Assembly (NCBI GenBank): GCA_039029315.1
Contig: JBCCGK010000092.1
Coordinates: 1-48,350, forward strand
Length of the DNA stretch: 48,350 nucleotides
Direction: 5' to 3'
Origin: JBCCCJ01 sp039029315
GTDB taxonomy: Bacteria; Bacteroidota; Bacteroidia; J057
Part shown: positions 34,801 to 42,553 of the stretch, one piece after another
Position numbering within the stretch: the stretch's first letter is position 1
Layout: each line of letters opens with the position of its first letter
Notes under the pieces: generated by a model
Databases searched by the model: none
What the model was told of the DNA's origin: nothing
The model's input: the letters and a program-made list of their open reading frames with translations, nothing else
Program-made: the position numbers and the translations under genes

Positions 34801-35017
34801 CATCTTCTTGTTTGGAGGAGATGGAATCCGAGGATTCATCTTTGCGATCATGATAGGGATCATTGTTGGTACCTATTCTTCCGTCTTTGTTGCCAGCCCC
34901 ATCTCACTGGATCTGTTGTTGAGACAGTCACCTGAATTGGATCAAGAGCAGGAGCAAACCAAAGGCAAAGGCAAAAGCAAAAAGAAGAAAAGTAGCAAGA
35001 AGAAGTCAAAGGCATAA
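31853..35017 (+). CDS. secDF: SecDF protein-export fusion
   Basis: 1054 residues from the ATG at 31853 (MRNKNTIIFLLIVFVGICAY). The in-frame ATG at 31790 adds 21 residues before the first membrane helix. SecD half: GLDLQGGMFVTLEV after helix 1, a large periplasmic domain, then five helices with GMAVDANVLIFERIREE. SecF half: GVDFQGGRQFVVEF and GYSINDTVVVFDRIRENLG. The fused protein uses proton flow to help SecYEG move proteins across the membrane. An acidic stretch (about residues 280-350, rich in Asp, Glu, Ser and Thr) inside the SecD periplasmic region and a Lys-rich C-terminal tail are lineage additions. Confidence 0.97.
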   Translation: MRNKNTIIFLLIVFVGICAYNLYWTYVQFQSDQRIEEVTSNLNRLKAEKPDASNWSAADSAIEKEYNSVLRDSTFMNRRKRAVERSFTLGLDLQGGMFVTLEVGVEELVRQMASNPNDSSVLRAIACAQERQTAQAQAFVPLFVACFEELNPNESLGVAFSNEDLDINVSSTNAEVAEILVTEEESAIDRTFNIIRTRITQFGVVSPNLQKQESTGRILLELPGVKEPERVRKILQSTAQLEFYECQPWSAAYPVLTAINAKLRQEAGIDLETNDTTEVETAATDEETAEDDEEGETVSLSPDDSTADDFSTTDDLLSQDADSTGEELSTEELQEKFRRENPLFALLTPMDYEGLSQIGSTTPNVGVVLANDTANMRLLNEIFAREDIQALIPDKMRFAWTFKPKSQRQDGAGAQYYELITLFDDGEPAMSGDQVSVARQDFDPTSGDPVVSMNMTVEGAKTWGLITERNVGKHVAILLDGLVYSYPVVNEAITGGRSQISGGFEIDEAKDLANVLKAGQLPVPASIEGEETVGPTLGAENVNSGLNSFLLAFIVILIFMGIYYSKAGLVANVALIANLIFFLGCAAAFTIVLTMPGMAAVVLTVGMAVDANVLIFERIREEMAKDKTLKASIKAGFSNAFSSVMDANITTFLTGVVLYAVGIGPIRGFAVSLMIGIITSLISALIITRLVLDYYANKGKDSITFGFPFTTGLFDRVKLNMVGRRKTFYMISGVIVVVSLISMFTIGFKSGVDFQGGRQFVVEFLESDGSPSPLAQSDVGQIREDLSSKFEGENPIVKTLKFDHQLMITSSYLVTDRQATGQVTELLIDGLETSYGSKTINVLSTSDVGPTVANDIREAANYAVIFSLMIIFFYILMRFRKWQYSLGAIAAIFHDVIIVLGIFSLLSQFDLGFSLEVNQPLIAALLTIIGYSINDTVVVFDRIRENLGEMRASKISDIYNISIDQTISRTLITSVTTFLTALTIFLFGGDGIRGFIFAIMIGIIVGTYSSVFVASPISLDLLLRQSPELDQEQEQTKGKGKSKKKKSSKKKSKA

Positions 35018-35038
35018 CAATGTCTTAGTCTGAGTTGT

Positions 35039-35099
35039 GAGTTCCGAGTATACAGTTGAGCGTAAGATTCATCAGAAGCTTACGCTCAACTCGGAACTC
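35039..35099 (+). terminator. secDF terminator or large stem
   Basis: An inner 12-bp perfect stem GTTGAGCGTAAG/CTTACGCTCAAC (35055-35066, 35079-35090) extends, after a 7-nt bulge, into an outer 9-bp stem GAGTTCCGA/TCGGAACTC (35039-35047, 35091-35099). A T-rich stretch follows. It lies 22 bp after the secDF stop. Confidence 0.75.
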
Positions 35100-35148
35100 T
35101 CAGCTCTTCTTTTGTTTTGCAAACCTCTGTTCTATAATCTCCGTACTT

Positions 35149-35311
35149 AGAGACTGTTTGAACATCTGCCACTTATGTATTGTATGCGTCTTTTTTCCTC
35201 ATTCGGCGGCTTTTTTTGTTCCCATAACACCACTATGAGAACAAAAAAGAGCCTTGTCTGAGAAAAAAATACCCCATAAAAATTCTCAGCACTGATTCTA
35301 AAACAGTCTCT
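35149..35311. mobile_element. MITE-like palindromic element, 163 bp
   Basis: Terminal inverted repeats AGAGACTGTTT (35149-35159) and AAACAGTCTCT (35301-35311) bound a 163-bp segment without a gene. Trimming one base at each end leaves TTA on both flanks, which would fit a 3-bp target duplication. Inside, GGCTTTTTTTGTTC (35208-35221) is roughly inverted by 35239-35253. GAGACTGTTT-type ends are common among insertion sequences, and with no transposase inside this looks like a non-autonomous miniature element. A complex terminator is the alternative. Confidence 0.55.
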
Positions 35312-35391
35312 TAGCATTATGTTTTATTTTTGCTTCTGCAAAAATTCTTTAGTTTTGAAACAAATCATTTTCAACACGTAATCTCAACCCT

Positions 35392-36075
35392 ATGTTTTTT
35401 CTTTTGCAGACAGCCATTACTGACAGCGCAAACGTGGTTACAGAAGGAGGATCTGAGAATTTTTTCCAGATTCTGATCAAAGGTGGCTGGCCAATGGCTG
35501 TTATTGCTTTGCTTTTGGTGTTTGCAATATTTGTTGCCATTGAGCGGTATTTGACCATCCGAAAGGCCAATACTGATTCTCAGGACTTTATGGAGCAGGT
35601 CAGAACCCATGTGAAAGCCGGGAACATCGAAGCGGCTAAGGGATTATGCCAATCCAGAAATGATCCTTTTGCACGAATGATTCACAAGGGATTGTCACGG
35701 CTTGGGGTATCGAATTTGAAAGATATTGAAGCCTCGATTGAGAATGTGGGAAATGTGGAGGTATTGAGATTGGAGCGTCGCTTGTCCAGTTTGGCTACTG
35801 TATCTGGTGCCGCCCCAATGATCGGATTCCTCGGAACAGTACTGGGGATGATCAATGCCTTTTATAAAATCGTCGAAACAGGAGGAAATGCCAATGCTGT
35901 ACAATTGGCAGATGGAATCGGACAGGCCATGATCACCACGGCTGCAGGGCTGGTAGTAGGGATTCTTGCTTATCTGGCCTATAATACCTTGACGACTATG
36001 GTCAACAATGTGATGTTCAAGCTGGAACTGACTTCCAATAGCTTCATTGACCTGCTGCAGGAGCCTGCGAACTAA
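35392..36075 (+). CDS. exbB: ExbB/TolQ/MotA-family proton channel subunit
   Basis: 227 residues with three membrane helices: WPMAVIALLLVFAIFVAIERY early, then LATVSGAAPMIGFLGTVLGMINAF and ITTAAGLVVGILAYLAYN late, separated by a helical cytoplasmic domain. The GFLGTVxGM and TAAGLVVGI segments are the family signature around the proton path. It forms a motor with ExbD (next gene, 42 bp downstream) that powers TonB-type transport or another envelope process. No TonB gene follows; a patatin lipoprotein does, so the target is uncertain. TAGTTTTG at 35350-35357 is a possible -7 box. Confidence 0.93.
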   Translation: MFFLLQTAITDSANVVTEGGSENFFQILIKGGWPMAVIALLLVFAIFVAIERYLTIRKANTDSQDFMEQVRTHVKAGNIEAAKGLCQSRNDPFARMIHKGLSRLGVSNLKDIEASIENVGNVEVLRLERRLSSLATVSGAAPMIGFLGTVLGMINAFYKIVETGGNANAVQLADGIGQAMITTAAGLVVGILAYLAYNTLTTMVNNVMFKLELTSNSFIDLLQEPAN

Positions 36076-36117
36076 GCTACTTTTTTCTCGATTTCTCACA
36101 ATTCAATTCTTCCTCCT

Positions 36118-36519
36118 ATGGCAATTCGAAGACGACATAAAGTGAGCACAGAATTTAGCTTTGCCTCTATCTCAGACATTGTTTTTCTGCTCCTGATATA
36201 TTTTATGCTGACCTCCAGTTTTGTTACACAATCAAGCCTGGATGTTCAGCTTCCTACCAGCTCTTCAGACAAACCCAGTCCAGGTGCCAATTATGTAACC
36301 GTGGCAGAGGGGGACATTTATGCCTGGAACGAGACCAAGGTTGATGACCGGGAAGAACTCCGACCATTTATTCAGGAGCTTCTCACTGATGACAATCCAG
36401 ATAATAACGTCATTACATTGAGGATTGACAAACGCGTCGAATTCGATGCCGCAGCTTTTGTGATGGCGATGGTTGCAGAATATCAAGGCCAAATCGTGAT
36501 TCTCACTGAAAAGAATTAA
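36118..36519 (+). CDS. exbD: ExbD/TolR-family proton channel subunit
   Basis: 133 residues. One membrane helix near the N-terminus, SISDIVFLLLIYFMLTSSFV, carries the proton-accepting Asp20. A periplasmic domain of alternating strands and helices follows, with VITLRIDKRVEFDAA and IVILTEKN. It pairs with the ExbB-like protein encoded 42 bp upstream. Bacteroidota often carry two exbD copies in such operons; here there is only one. The stop TAA lies within the possible extended start region of the patatin gene. Confidence 0.92.
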   Translation: MAIRRRHKVSTEFSFASISDIVFLLLIYFMLTSSFVTQSSLDVQLPTSSSDKPSPGANYVTVAEGDIYAWNETKVDDREELRPFIQELLTDDNPDNNVITLRIDKRVEFDAAAFVMAMVAEYQGQIVILTEKN

Positions 36520-36538
36520 CTCCTTCGCGCTGGTTATT

Positions 36539-37939
36539 TTGGGGAGCGTCTGCCTCCTCATTGGGTGTACAAGAAAAATTCACCCTGCAAGAAACGTATT
36601 TATCAAAGAAGGGAAAGGTCCAGTCGTTGACCTCAGTCAGTACAAATCTCCTCAACTCAGACCGCTTCAAGACTCTTCACTCGCCATCGCGGTTGCCATT
36701 TCTGGTGGTGGGGCGCGAGCTTACAACTTTGCGATGGGCGTATTGCTAGGTCTGGAACAAATCCAAACCCAATCGAGCAATCTTCTTCAAGAAATTGACT
36801 ATATCTCCACTGTTTCGGGGGGTAGTTTCGCTGCCGGGGCTTACCTGCGAGCAAGATATGAACACAATTGGCAAGATAGTTCTCTGGCCTTTTCTCTGAA
36901 AACCTCCTATGATTCCTTTATTCAGGAGGAGCTGAGTCGCTCCTATTTGACGCCAATTTTGCGTTCCTGGGCCAATCCCAGAACCTGGGTGTCCCATATG
37001 GATGATGGAGATGGATTGGAAAAAGCCATTGATTTCAAATTGTTGGGCTATGAGGCGAGGAAGAATACAATTGGTGAAAATCAAGCCAGGAGCATTCTTT
37101 TAGGCGATATTTTTGTTGATCGGGATAGCCAACACCTGCCCGTCAAGCATCCCATGTTGGTGACCAATAGTACCATCCTCAATAATATGGTCATCTTTCC
37201 GTTTGCTCCCAATGTTTTGGATACCTTTCTGATTACCGGCTACACCCACAATATGCGGGAAGTTCATCTATCCAAAACCATTGACCCCTATTCCCTCCCA
37301 CTTTCTGTCGGGATCAAGGCCAGTGGAAGTTTCCCCATCGCGATTTCAAACACAACCATGATCAGCAAGTACGATCACAAATATCGTTTTTTGCATTTGA
37401 TAGATGGCGGCGTCTCGGACAATATTGGATTCAGATCTGCATTGGATATGTTGGAGCAGGACCATATTGCTGGAAAAAAAATCTTGATCATCATTGATGC
37501 TGATGGTGCAGGACAGGTGCGATCCTTTACACATAAAGAAAGTGGAGCATTATGGTTCAAGGTGTTGGTGCGACTGCCAAGTAGCGGAATCGATGCAAGG
37601 AGGGTGTTTCGCCGGGAATTGATTGTGAATCTGTGCGCGCAAAAAGATGTGACACCTGTTTTTTTGAGTTTTTCTACCTTGATAGAAGACTTTCCCTTCT
37701 TGCTGCCGATGTATGAACTTTCCTATCGTGAATCATGTGAGAATTTGTTAGGAAAAATAGCTGCAGATACGACAGAGCTCACCGTCACAGAAAGGCGCAA
37801 GCTCTATGATTTGGCCAATGGCGTTAAGACAAAATACTCCATCAAGGATTTTGAACAATCTTTATTGACCCAAACCGGGAAAAAAGTGGTATCCCTCAAA
37901 CAAGAACTTCTCCTGGACATGTTAAGACGCGAGCCTTGA
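36539..37939 (+). CDS. patatin-like phospholipase lipoprotein
   Basis: 466 residues as listed, from TTG. AISGGGARAYNFAMGVLLGL carries the oxyanion-hole Gly run (56-58). YISTVSGGSFAAG gives the nucleophile Ser93, and LIDGGVSDNIGF the catalytic Asp, a complete Ser-Asp dyad. It should hydrolyse acyl lipids. The frame stays open upstream: starting at CTG 36506 would give LKRINSFALVILGSVCLLIGC, a proper lipoprotein signal with basic start and lipobox. The listed TTG lacks the basic residues, so the true start is probably upstream and overlaps the exbD end. Confidence 0.87.
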   Translation: MGSVCLLIGCTRKIHPARNVFIKEGKGPVVDLSQYKSPQLRPLQDSSLAIAVAISGGGARAYNFAMGVLLGLEQIQTQSSNLLQEIDYISTVSGGSFAAGAYLRARYEHNWQDSSLAFSLKTSYDSFIQEELSRSYLTPILRSWANPRTWVSHMDDGDGLEKAIDFKLLGYEARKNTIGENQARSILLGDIFVDRDSQHLPVKHPMLVTNSTILNNMVIFPFAPNVLDTFLITGYTHNMREVHLSKTIDPYSLPLSVGIKASGSFPIAISNTTMISKYDHKYRFLHLIDGGVSDNIGFRSALDMLEQDHIAGKKILIIIDADGAGQVRSFTHKESGALWFKVLVRLPSSGIDARRVFRRELIVNLCAQKDVTPVFLSFSTLIEDFPFLLPMYELSYRESCENLLGKIAADTTELTVTERRKLYDLANGVKTKYSIKDFEQSLLTQTGKKVVSLKQELLLDMLRREP

Positions 37940-38446
37940 ATTCATAGACTATAAGGGCGAATACATCACCTGGGGAATGTAAAATATTGAAGGATTCTGA
38001 CCTTTCTATTACTGCAAATTTCTCTACCTTGCGTTTATTCTTTCAAAGGGGAATGATCTAGAAGTCGCTTTTGAGAAGAACCATACTACCACAAAACCTG
38101 CCATAGTCAGAGAGGCTTATTTCTGAAATTCTCGAGGAGGATTTTTGTCACCTCCTGCCATGTCTGACTACTCTCAGGAAAGAAAAAACAGGTATTGTTC
38201 ATACCCCTGAGACGTTATTTGAATGCTAGATTTGATTGTGTTGTTGTAACTCATCCCGGATGCCTGTTGTGGCAAAACTCAACCAAGGCTATCACCCCCA
38301 AAAATTCACTCATAATGGGCTAGGCCTACATTTCCAGGATAGTTACATGTTTTCACAAAATTCCGGTTTCCTTTTTACCATCCCTAAATTCCTCCATGTC
38401 AGGTTACGTTTACCTGTCCTATTGTGTACTATCAATGCTTAAAGGT
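37940..38446. other. 507-bp intergenic stretch before the caspase gene
   Basis: No supported gene. Short inverted repeats are present (for example AGGAG/CTCCT around 38133-38155 and GTCAGA/TCTGAC at 38107-38167), but no terminator with a T run. I found no clean TAnnTTTG box. In-frame ATG codons at 38396 and 38435 precede the caspase start I chose. Confidence 0.4.
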
Positions 38447-40189
38447 ATGGAATGCTATTACCTTGTCCGTTTAGGACGTCTTTTTTTTATTGCCTTGTAT
38501 TTCCTTTTAATTACCCCTGTCCTTGGACAACCTCTGATGCGTCCTGAAGCTTATTTTAGCATCAAGGACAAAGACAAAACAGTCCTCTTTCTGGACCATT
38601 TTAACAACAATGATCAAAAATGGGTGCTCTCAGGGCGCAAACATCACGCTTGGATATCAGACGGGGACTTTACCCTAACTGCCGAAAGTGCCAAAGTATT
38701 GGTACAATGGAAGGATATCCAGTTGCCGCCTCATGCCGATGTAGAAATGGAACTACGCTTGAGAAATGCTGGCGGAACCCGAGACTGTATGGCTGGCTTG
38801 AGTTTTGGCGTGGATGATGAAAGCCGCAGATATGTATTTTGGGAAAATCCTGGTGGCAAGTTCCAAATCTCTCGAGAAGATGGAAACAACAGATACGACT
38901 ATCTGCCAGTGAAAACCACCAAGACCCTTTATAAATATTCATATAACTCCCTGATCATGAGGAGGGTGGATAAGAAGTGGTATTTTTTCATCAACTATCA
39001 GTTGGTCTCTTCTTTAGATGCACATCCATTTTTCGGAAATGGCGTAGGAATAGCAGTCAAGGGACCCATGATGATAGATGTGGACTTTCTGAAAGTATCC
39101 CTTCTTGGACCGAAGGATTCTGTTGGACCGGCAATCACTATTTTGACACCTGATATTCCTGAGAATAACTTATTGAAAATCAGCCGATCTGTATTGGATT
39201 TGAGAGGGAAGATCAAAGACCCTTCTGGCGTGGCTTCCTTTACAGTGAATGGAAGGAATACAGCTCTTTCAAGTGATGGCAAATTTTCTTTCGCAGGTCG
39301 TCTCAAATCAGGACAGAAGATGTACTTGAAAATGGAGGCGAAAGATTTGCTTGGCAATGTATCCCACAAACAATTGCAGGTTCTAAAGGTAGAGGCTCCC
39401 AAACCCGTCGCAGTTGTGAAGCCCAAGCCTCCAACAACTAGGCCTCAAGCCATCCTGACAGAGAAGGGGGATACGTATCTGTTGCTGATTGGCGTGGATC
39501 AATATAAGTCCTGGGTTTCATTGAATAATGCGGTAAAGGATTGTGAGGATATCGCCAGGGTATTGACCAGAGAATATCAATTTGATCCAAGGAAGGTCAT
39601 TAAGGTTTACAATGAAAAGGCTACCCGCGGCAATATCCTGAAAGAATTGGGACGCCTTCAAGGAAAATTGAACAAAGAAGACAATCTGGTTATCTACTAT
39701 GCTGGTCATGGTCATTATGACCAATCCTCACAGTTGGGATACTGGGTTCCTGTGGATGCTCGACACCGAGATGCGGGTGGTCAATATGAATTTCCGGATT
39801 ATATCCCCAATTCTACCATCCATGATTATCTGAGAGCGATCAAGACCAAGCATACCCTGTTATTGGCCGATGCGTGTTATGCCGGATCTCTGTTTACTTC
39901 CTACCGAGGGACGCTGGATCTGAACGCTCCTTCCCGTTGGGCTTTTACCTCTGGAGATCTGGAGAAAGTCTGGGATGGACAACCCGGGCAGAACAGTCCA
40001 TTTGCTGCAGCGATGATCAGCATTTTGAGGCAAAACCAGAAATCCGAACTCAGGACAGATGTGCTGGTGGAAGCTGTCAAAACAAGAATTCATCGAGAAG
40101 GAACACAACAACATCCAAGAGGCAATCCTTTAAGTATTGCTGGCGACAAAGGAGGAGTCTTCATATTCAAAAGAAGATCTATCCCCTAA
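38447..40189 (+). CDS. secreted caspase-family protease with lectin-like and Ig-like domains
   Basis: 580 residues from the ATG at 38447, which puts the signal peptide (LFFIALYFLLITPVLGQ) at the N-terminus. Residues about 45-215 form a concanavalin-like (DUF1080-type) domain: LFLDHFNNNDQKW and YVFWENPGGKFQISR. Residues about 225-315 look like a bacterial Ig domain: LDLRGKIKDPSGVASFTVNG. A Pro-rich linker leads to the C14 caspase domain with GDTYLLLIGVDQYKSW, catalytic His421 in YYAGHGHYDQ and catalytic Cys477 in LLLADACYAGSLF. The substrate-binding sites of such enzymes usually prefer Arg/Lys, as in metacaspases. It acts outside the cytoplasm. A terminator with a TTCG loop follows. Confidence 0.92.
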   Translation: MECYYLVRLGRLFFIALYFLLITPVLGQPLMRPEAYFSIKDKDKTVLFLDHFNNNDQKWVLSGRKHHAWISDGDFTLTAESAKVLVQWKDIQLPPHADVEMELRLRNAGGTRDCMAGLSFGVDDESRRYVFWENPGGKFQISREDGNNRYDYLPVKTTKTLYKYSYNSLIMRRVDKKWYFFINYQLVSSLDAHPFFGNGVGIAVKGPMMIDVDFLKVSLLGPKDSVGPAITILTPDIPENNLLKISRSVLDLRGKIKDPSGVASFTVNGRNTALSSDGKFSFAGRLKSGQKMYLKMEAKDLLGNVSHKQLQVLKVEAPKPVAVVKPKPPTTRPQAILTEKGDTYLLLIGVDQYKSWVSLNNAVKDCEDIARVLTREYQFDPRKVIKVYNEKATRGNILKELGRLQGKLNKEDNLVIYYAGHGHYDQSSQLGYWVPVDARHRDAGGQYEFPDYIPNSTIHDYLRAIKTKHTLLLADACYAGSLFTSYRGTLDLNAPSRWAFTSGDLEKVWDGQPGQNSPFAAAMISILRQNQKSELRTDVLVEAVKTRIHREGTQQHPRGNPLSIAGDKGGVFIFKRRSIP

Positions 40190-40214
40190 TCTGAAAAAAC
40201 AATTGCTATTCACC

Positions 40215-40249
40215 AGTATCGCTGACTTCGGTTGGCGATACTTTTTTTT
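40215..40249 (+). terminator. caspase gene terminator, TTCG loop
   Basis: AGTATCGCTGAC (40215-40226), TTCG tetraloop, GTTGGCGATACT (40231-40242): a 12-bp stem with two G-T pairs, followed by seven T. It lies 26 bp after the caspase stop. Confidence 0.9.
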
Positions 40250-40297
40250 GTAAGAAAGAAGCAAGCCCTGTCCGATGGATACCCCGCAGACCGAAGC

Positions 40298-40957
40298 TCA
40301 AATGGCGTGTGGCAATTTTGGATAAGTAAGAGAAATATGAAGGTGATCAGCTGTTCCTCCATGACGAAGGGTATTGAATCCCATCATCCAAAAATAGGCT
40401 TGCAACAGCTTGTTCCTAAACTCTGTTCGATTTCTGGTTCGAAGATCCATCGCATGCACCCAGCCATCTCCTTGAGGGTAGTGCAGGGAGTTTTTGAGCG
40501 TTTTTAACCCCATTTTCTTATAATCCTCCTTTGCCCGAGACATATCTGTGATCAACAATCCCTCATCAAGCAAGACGATGGTGCCCACACTGATCCTGAG
40601 CAATGGGTGAAGGGCGTTGTATTCTTTTTGGACTTCTTCAGTTTTGGCATGTTTACCTGAGAGGTTGAATAAGGTATATCCACCGAATAGGCCTAGCAAT
40701 AAAAGAACAATGCCCGCTTTGATTTTAATAGTTGTCCTGCTTGCCTTTTTTCCAATGATCCAATCGTACAGCATGACCATATAGATCAGCAGGAGAAAAA
40801 AGACCACGCCAAACATAGCCAAAAGCCCAAGTCCATAATGCCATTCATAGGAGACATATAACCAGACAGAACCTCTGATGAGAACAAAAAACGGCAATAC
40901 AACCATTAAGGTAAGTTGGAGGAGGATGGAGAAAAATTTGCCTAAAAACCGTTTCAT
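40298..40957 (-). CDS. membrane protein with M15 peptidase-like C-terminal domain
   Basis: 219 residues. There are three membrane helices: about 10-30 (SILLQLTLMVVLPFFVLI), 40-65 (GLGLLAMFGVVFFLLLIYMV) and 80-97 (AGIVLLLLGLFGGYTLF). The C-terminal domain (about 110-219) has LLRISVGTIVLLDEGLLITDMSR, SLHYPQGDGWVHAMDLRTRN and GGTADHLHISLTYP. The spaced HAMD and DHLH segments resemble the zinc site of M15/VanY-type LD/DD-carboxypeptidases, so a periplasmic peptidoglycan role is possible. The family match is by eye. Its 3' end lies 49 bp from the caspase terminator; it stands alone. Confidence 0.65.
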   Translation of the reverse strand: MKRFLGKFFSILLQLTLMVVLPFFVLIRGSVWLYVSYEWHYGLGLLAMFGVVFFLLLIYMVMLYDWIIGKKASRTTIKIKAGIVLLLLGLFGGYTLFNLSGKHAKTEEVQKEYNALHPLLRISVGTIVLLDEGLLITDMSRAKEDYKKMGLKTLKNSLHYPQGDGWVHAMDLRTRNRTEFRNKLLQAYFWMMGFNTLRHGGTADHLHISLTYPKLPHAI

Positions 40958-41128
40958 GAGAGGGAGTTTTTGCCAGTCTGATATAATAGAAAGATACGCA
41001 AGAAATCAATAAGGTTGTAATCCTGGGAATTGAAATAAAATGAAGACTGAAGAGTTCTGAAAGTAGGCCAAGGATGATTTAAGAAAATTCTCTATTTTCA
41101 TAGTCCAAAGCGTTGTTCTATTAATCCT

Positions 41129-42352
41129 ATGAAATCATTGTTTTTTTGTTTGCTGCAGGTTTGGTTGATGGGAACCTTCTTATATAGCCAACCTTCTCAG
41201 CCACATGTTCCCGCCTTGGCGGAACCTGGGGATGGGATTTATTCCTTTTTGGACAAATTTCAAGTTAAGAGTCCCTGTAATCTCAAATATTTTTACAAAC
41301 TGAATGGACTGAGAAGTAAACAGGGACTTCGGTCCAAAAAGCAATACTACCTTCCCATTTTAATCTATACCTACAATGGAAAGAGTATTCGCTCAACGAC
41401 AGGAATAAACGATCGGCCGTGGGCGGAGCAAATCCAGCAATACAACGAACTGATGCATCAGATGGGGCTGAAAACAGAGGATTATCGCAAGGATAAGGAA
41501 TTATGGGTTCCGTACAATCGCCTGCATTGCCGGGAAGAAAATACTCCCTTGCGAACTCCTGTAGCCTCAGGAAATTCGCCGGCTCAACCAACAAGTGGCA
41601 GCGTTCCCTTGCGGGGAACCTATCCAATTTTCGGAGACAAGTATGCCCAGGTGCCATTGGAAAGTACGACACTCAGTGGCTGTGTATATTATGTAGTTTC
41701 TGGACATGGTGGTCCTGATCCTGGCGCGGTAGGGCGATATGGAAGATATAACCTCTGCGAAGACGAATATGCCTATGATATATCTCTTCGGCTTACCAGA
41801 AATCTCCTGGCTCATGGGGCAACTGTGTATCAGATAATCAGAGACAAGGACGATGGCATTCGCGAAGGAGAAATTTTGCCCTGTGATAAGGATGAAGAAT
41901 GTTGGGTGCAATCTCCGATTCCCATTAATCAAAAGGCCCGACTCACCCAAAGATCGGATGCCGTGAATGCTTTGTATCAAAAAAATCGTGAAAGAGGCGT
42001 CGGATATCAGCGATTAATTGTCATTCACATCGACTCTGACAGTAAGCGGGAAAAAATCGACATGTACTTCTACCACAAATACCAAGATCAGAAAAGCTTG
42101 CAGTTTGCCAACCGCATGAAACAAACCATTCGAACCAAATATGAGCAATACCGAAAGGGGAGGGGATATACCGGAACCGTCTCTTCCAGAGATCTTCATA
42201 TGCTTCGGGAAACAGAGCCTACAGCTATTTTCATGGAACTGGGGAACATCAGAAACCGAAATGATCAATCACGTTTTGTCATAGAAGGAAATCGCCAATT
42301 GGTTGCTAACTGGCTATTTGAAGGATTGTTGGTAGATGCAAGAAGCCAATAA
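41129..42352 (+). CDS. secreted N-acetylmuramoyl-L-alanine amidase
   Basis: 407 residues with a signal peptide (about 1-20). The C-terminal half is an amidase_3 zinc domain: VVSGHGGPDPGAVG (His193), LCEDEYAYDISLRL (Glu211), LIVIHIDSD (His300) and the catalytic Glu370 in IFMELGNIRNRNDQ, a complete site. It cleaves the lactyl-amide bond between MurNAc and the stem peptide. The N-terminal region, GIYSFLDKFQVKSPCNLKYFYKLN, looks like a degenerate LysM-type cell-wall binding segment. Insertions such as the DKDEECWV loop with two Cys are unusual. It stands alone. Confidence 0.9.
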   Translation: MKSLFFCLLQVWLMGTFLYSQPSQPHVPALAEPGDGIYSFLDKFQVKSPCNLKYFYKLNGLRSKQGLRSKKQYYLPILIYTYNGKSIRSTTGINDRPWAEQIQQYNELMHQMGLKTEDYRKDKELWVPYNRLHCREENTPLRTPVASGNSPAQPTSGSVPLRGTYPIFGDKYAQVPLESTTLSGCVYYVVSGHGGPDPGAVGRYGRYNLCEDEYAYDISLRLTRNLLAHGATVYQIIRDKDDGIREGEILPCDKDEECWVQSPIPINQKARLTQRSDAVNALYQKNRERGVGYQRLIVIHIDSDSKREKIDMYFYHKYQDQKSLQFANRMKQTIRTKYEQYRKGRGYTGTVSSRDLHMLRETEPTAIFMELGNIRNRNDQSRFVIEGNRQLVANWLFEGLLVDARSQ

Positions 42353-42553
42353 AAAACTCTCCCCCTATTCAGAGAAGAGCCTTGCCAGTAAGAATTTCCC
42401 TCGTGGGGAACCGTCACCCTTACCAGACGCAGCAACGCAACATTCTGTATGACTGCTTTGTTGCTTTGTCTATGTGAGCTTGTCTAGATTGTCACATTTG
42501 ATAGCAAAGCTAAGTCGTCAAGGTTAGAGGATTATTAAGCGAAAAGAAAGTTT

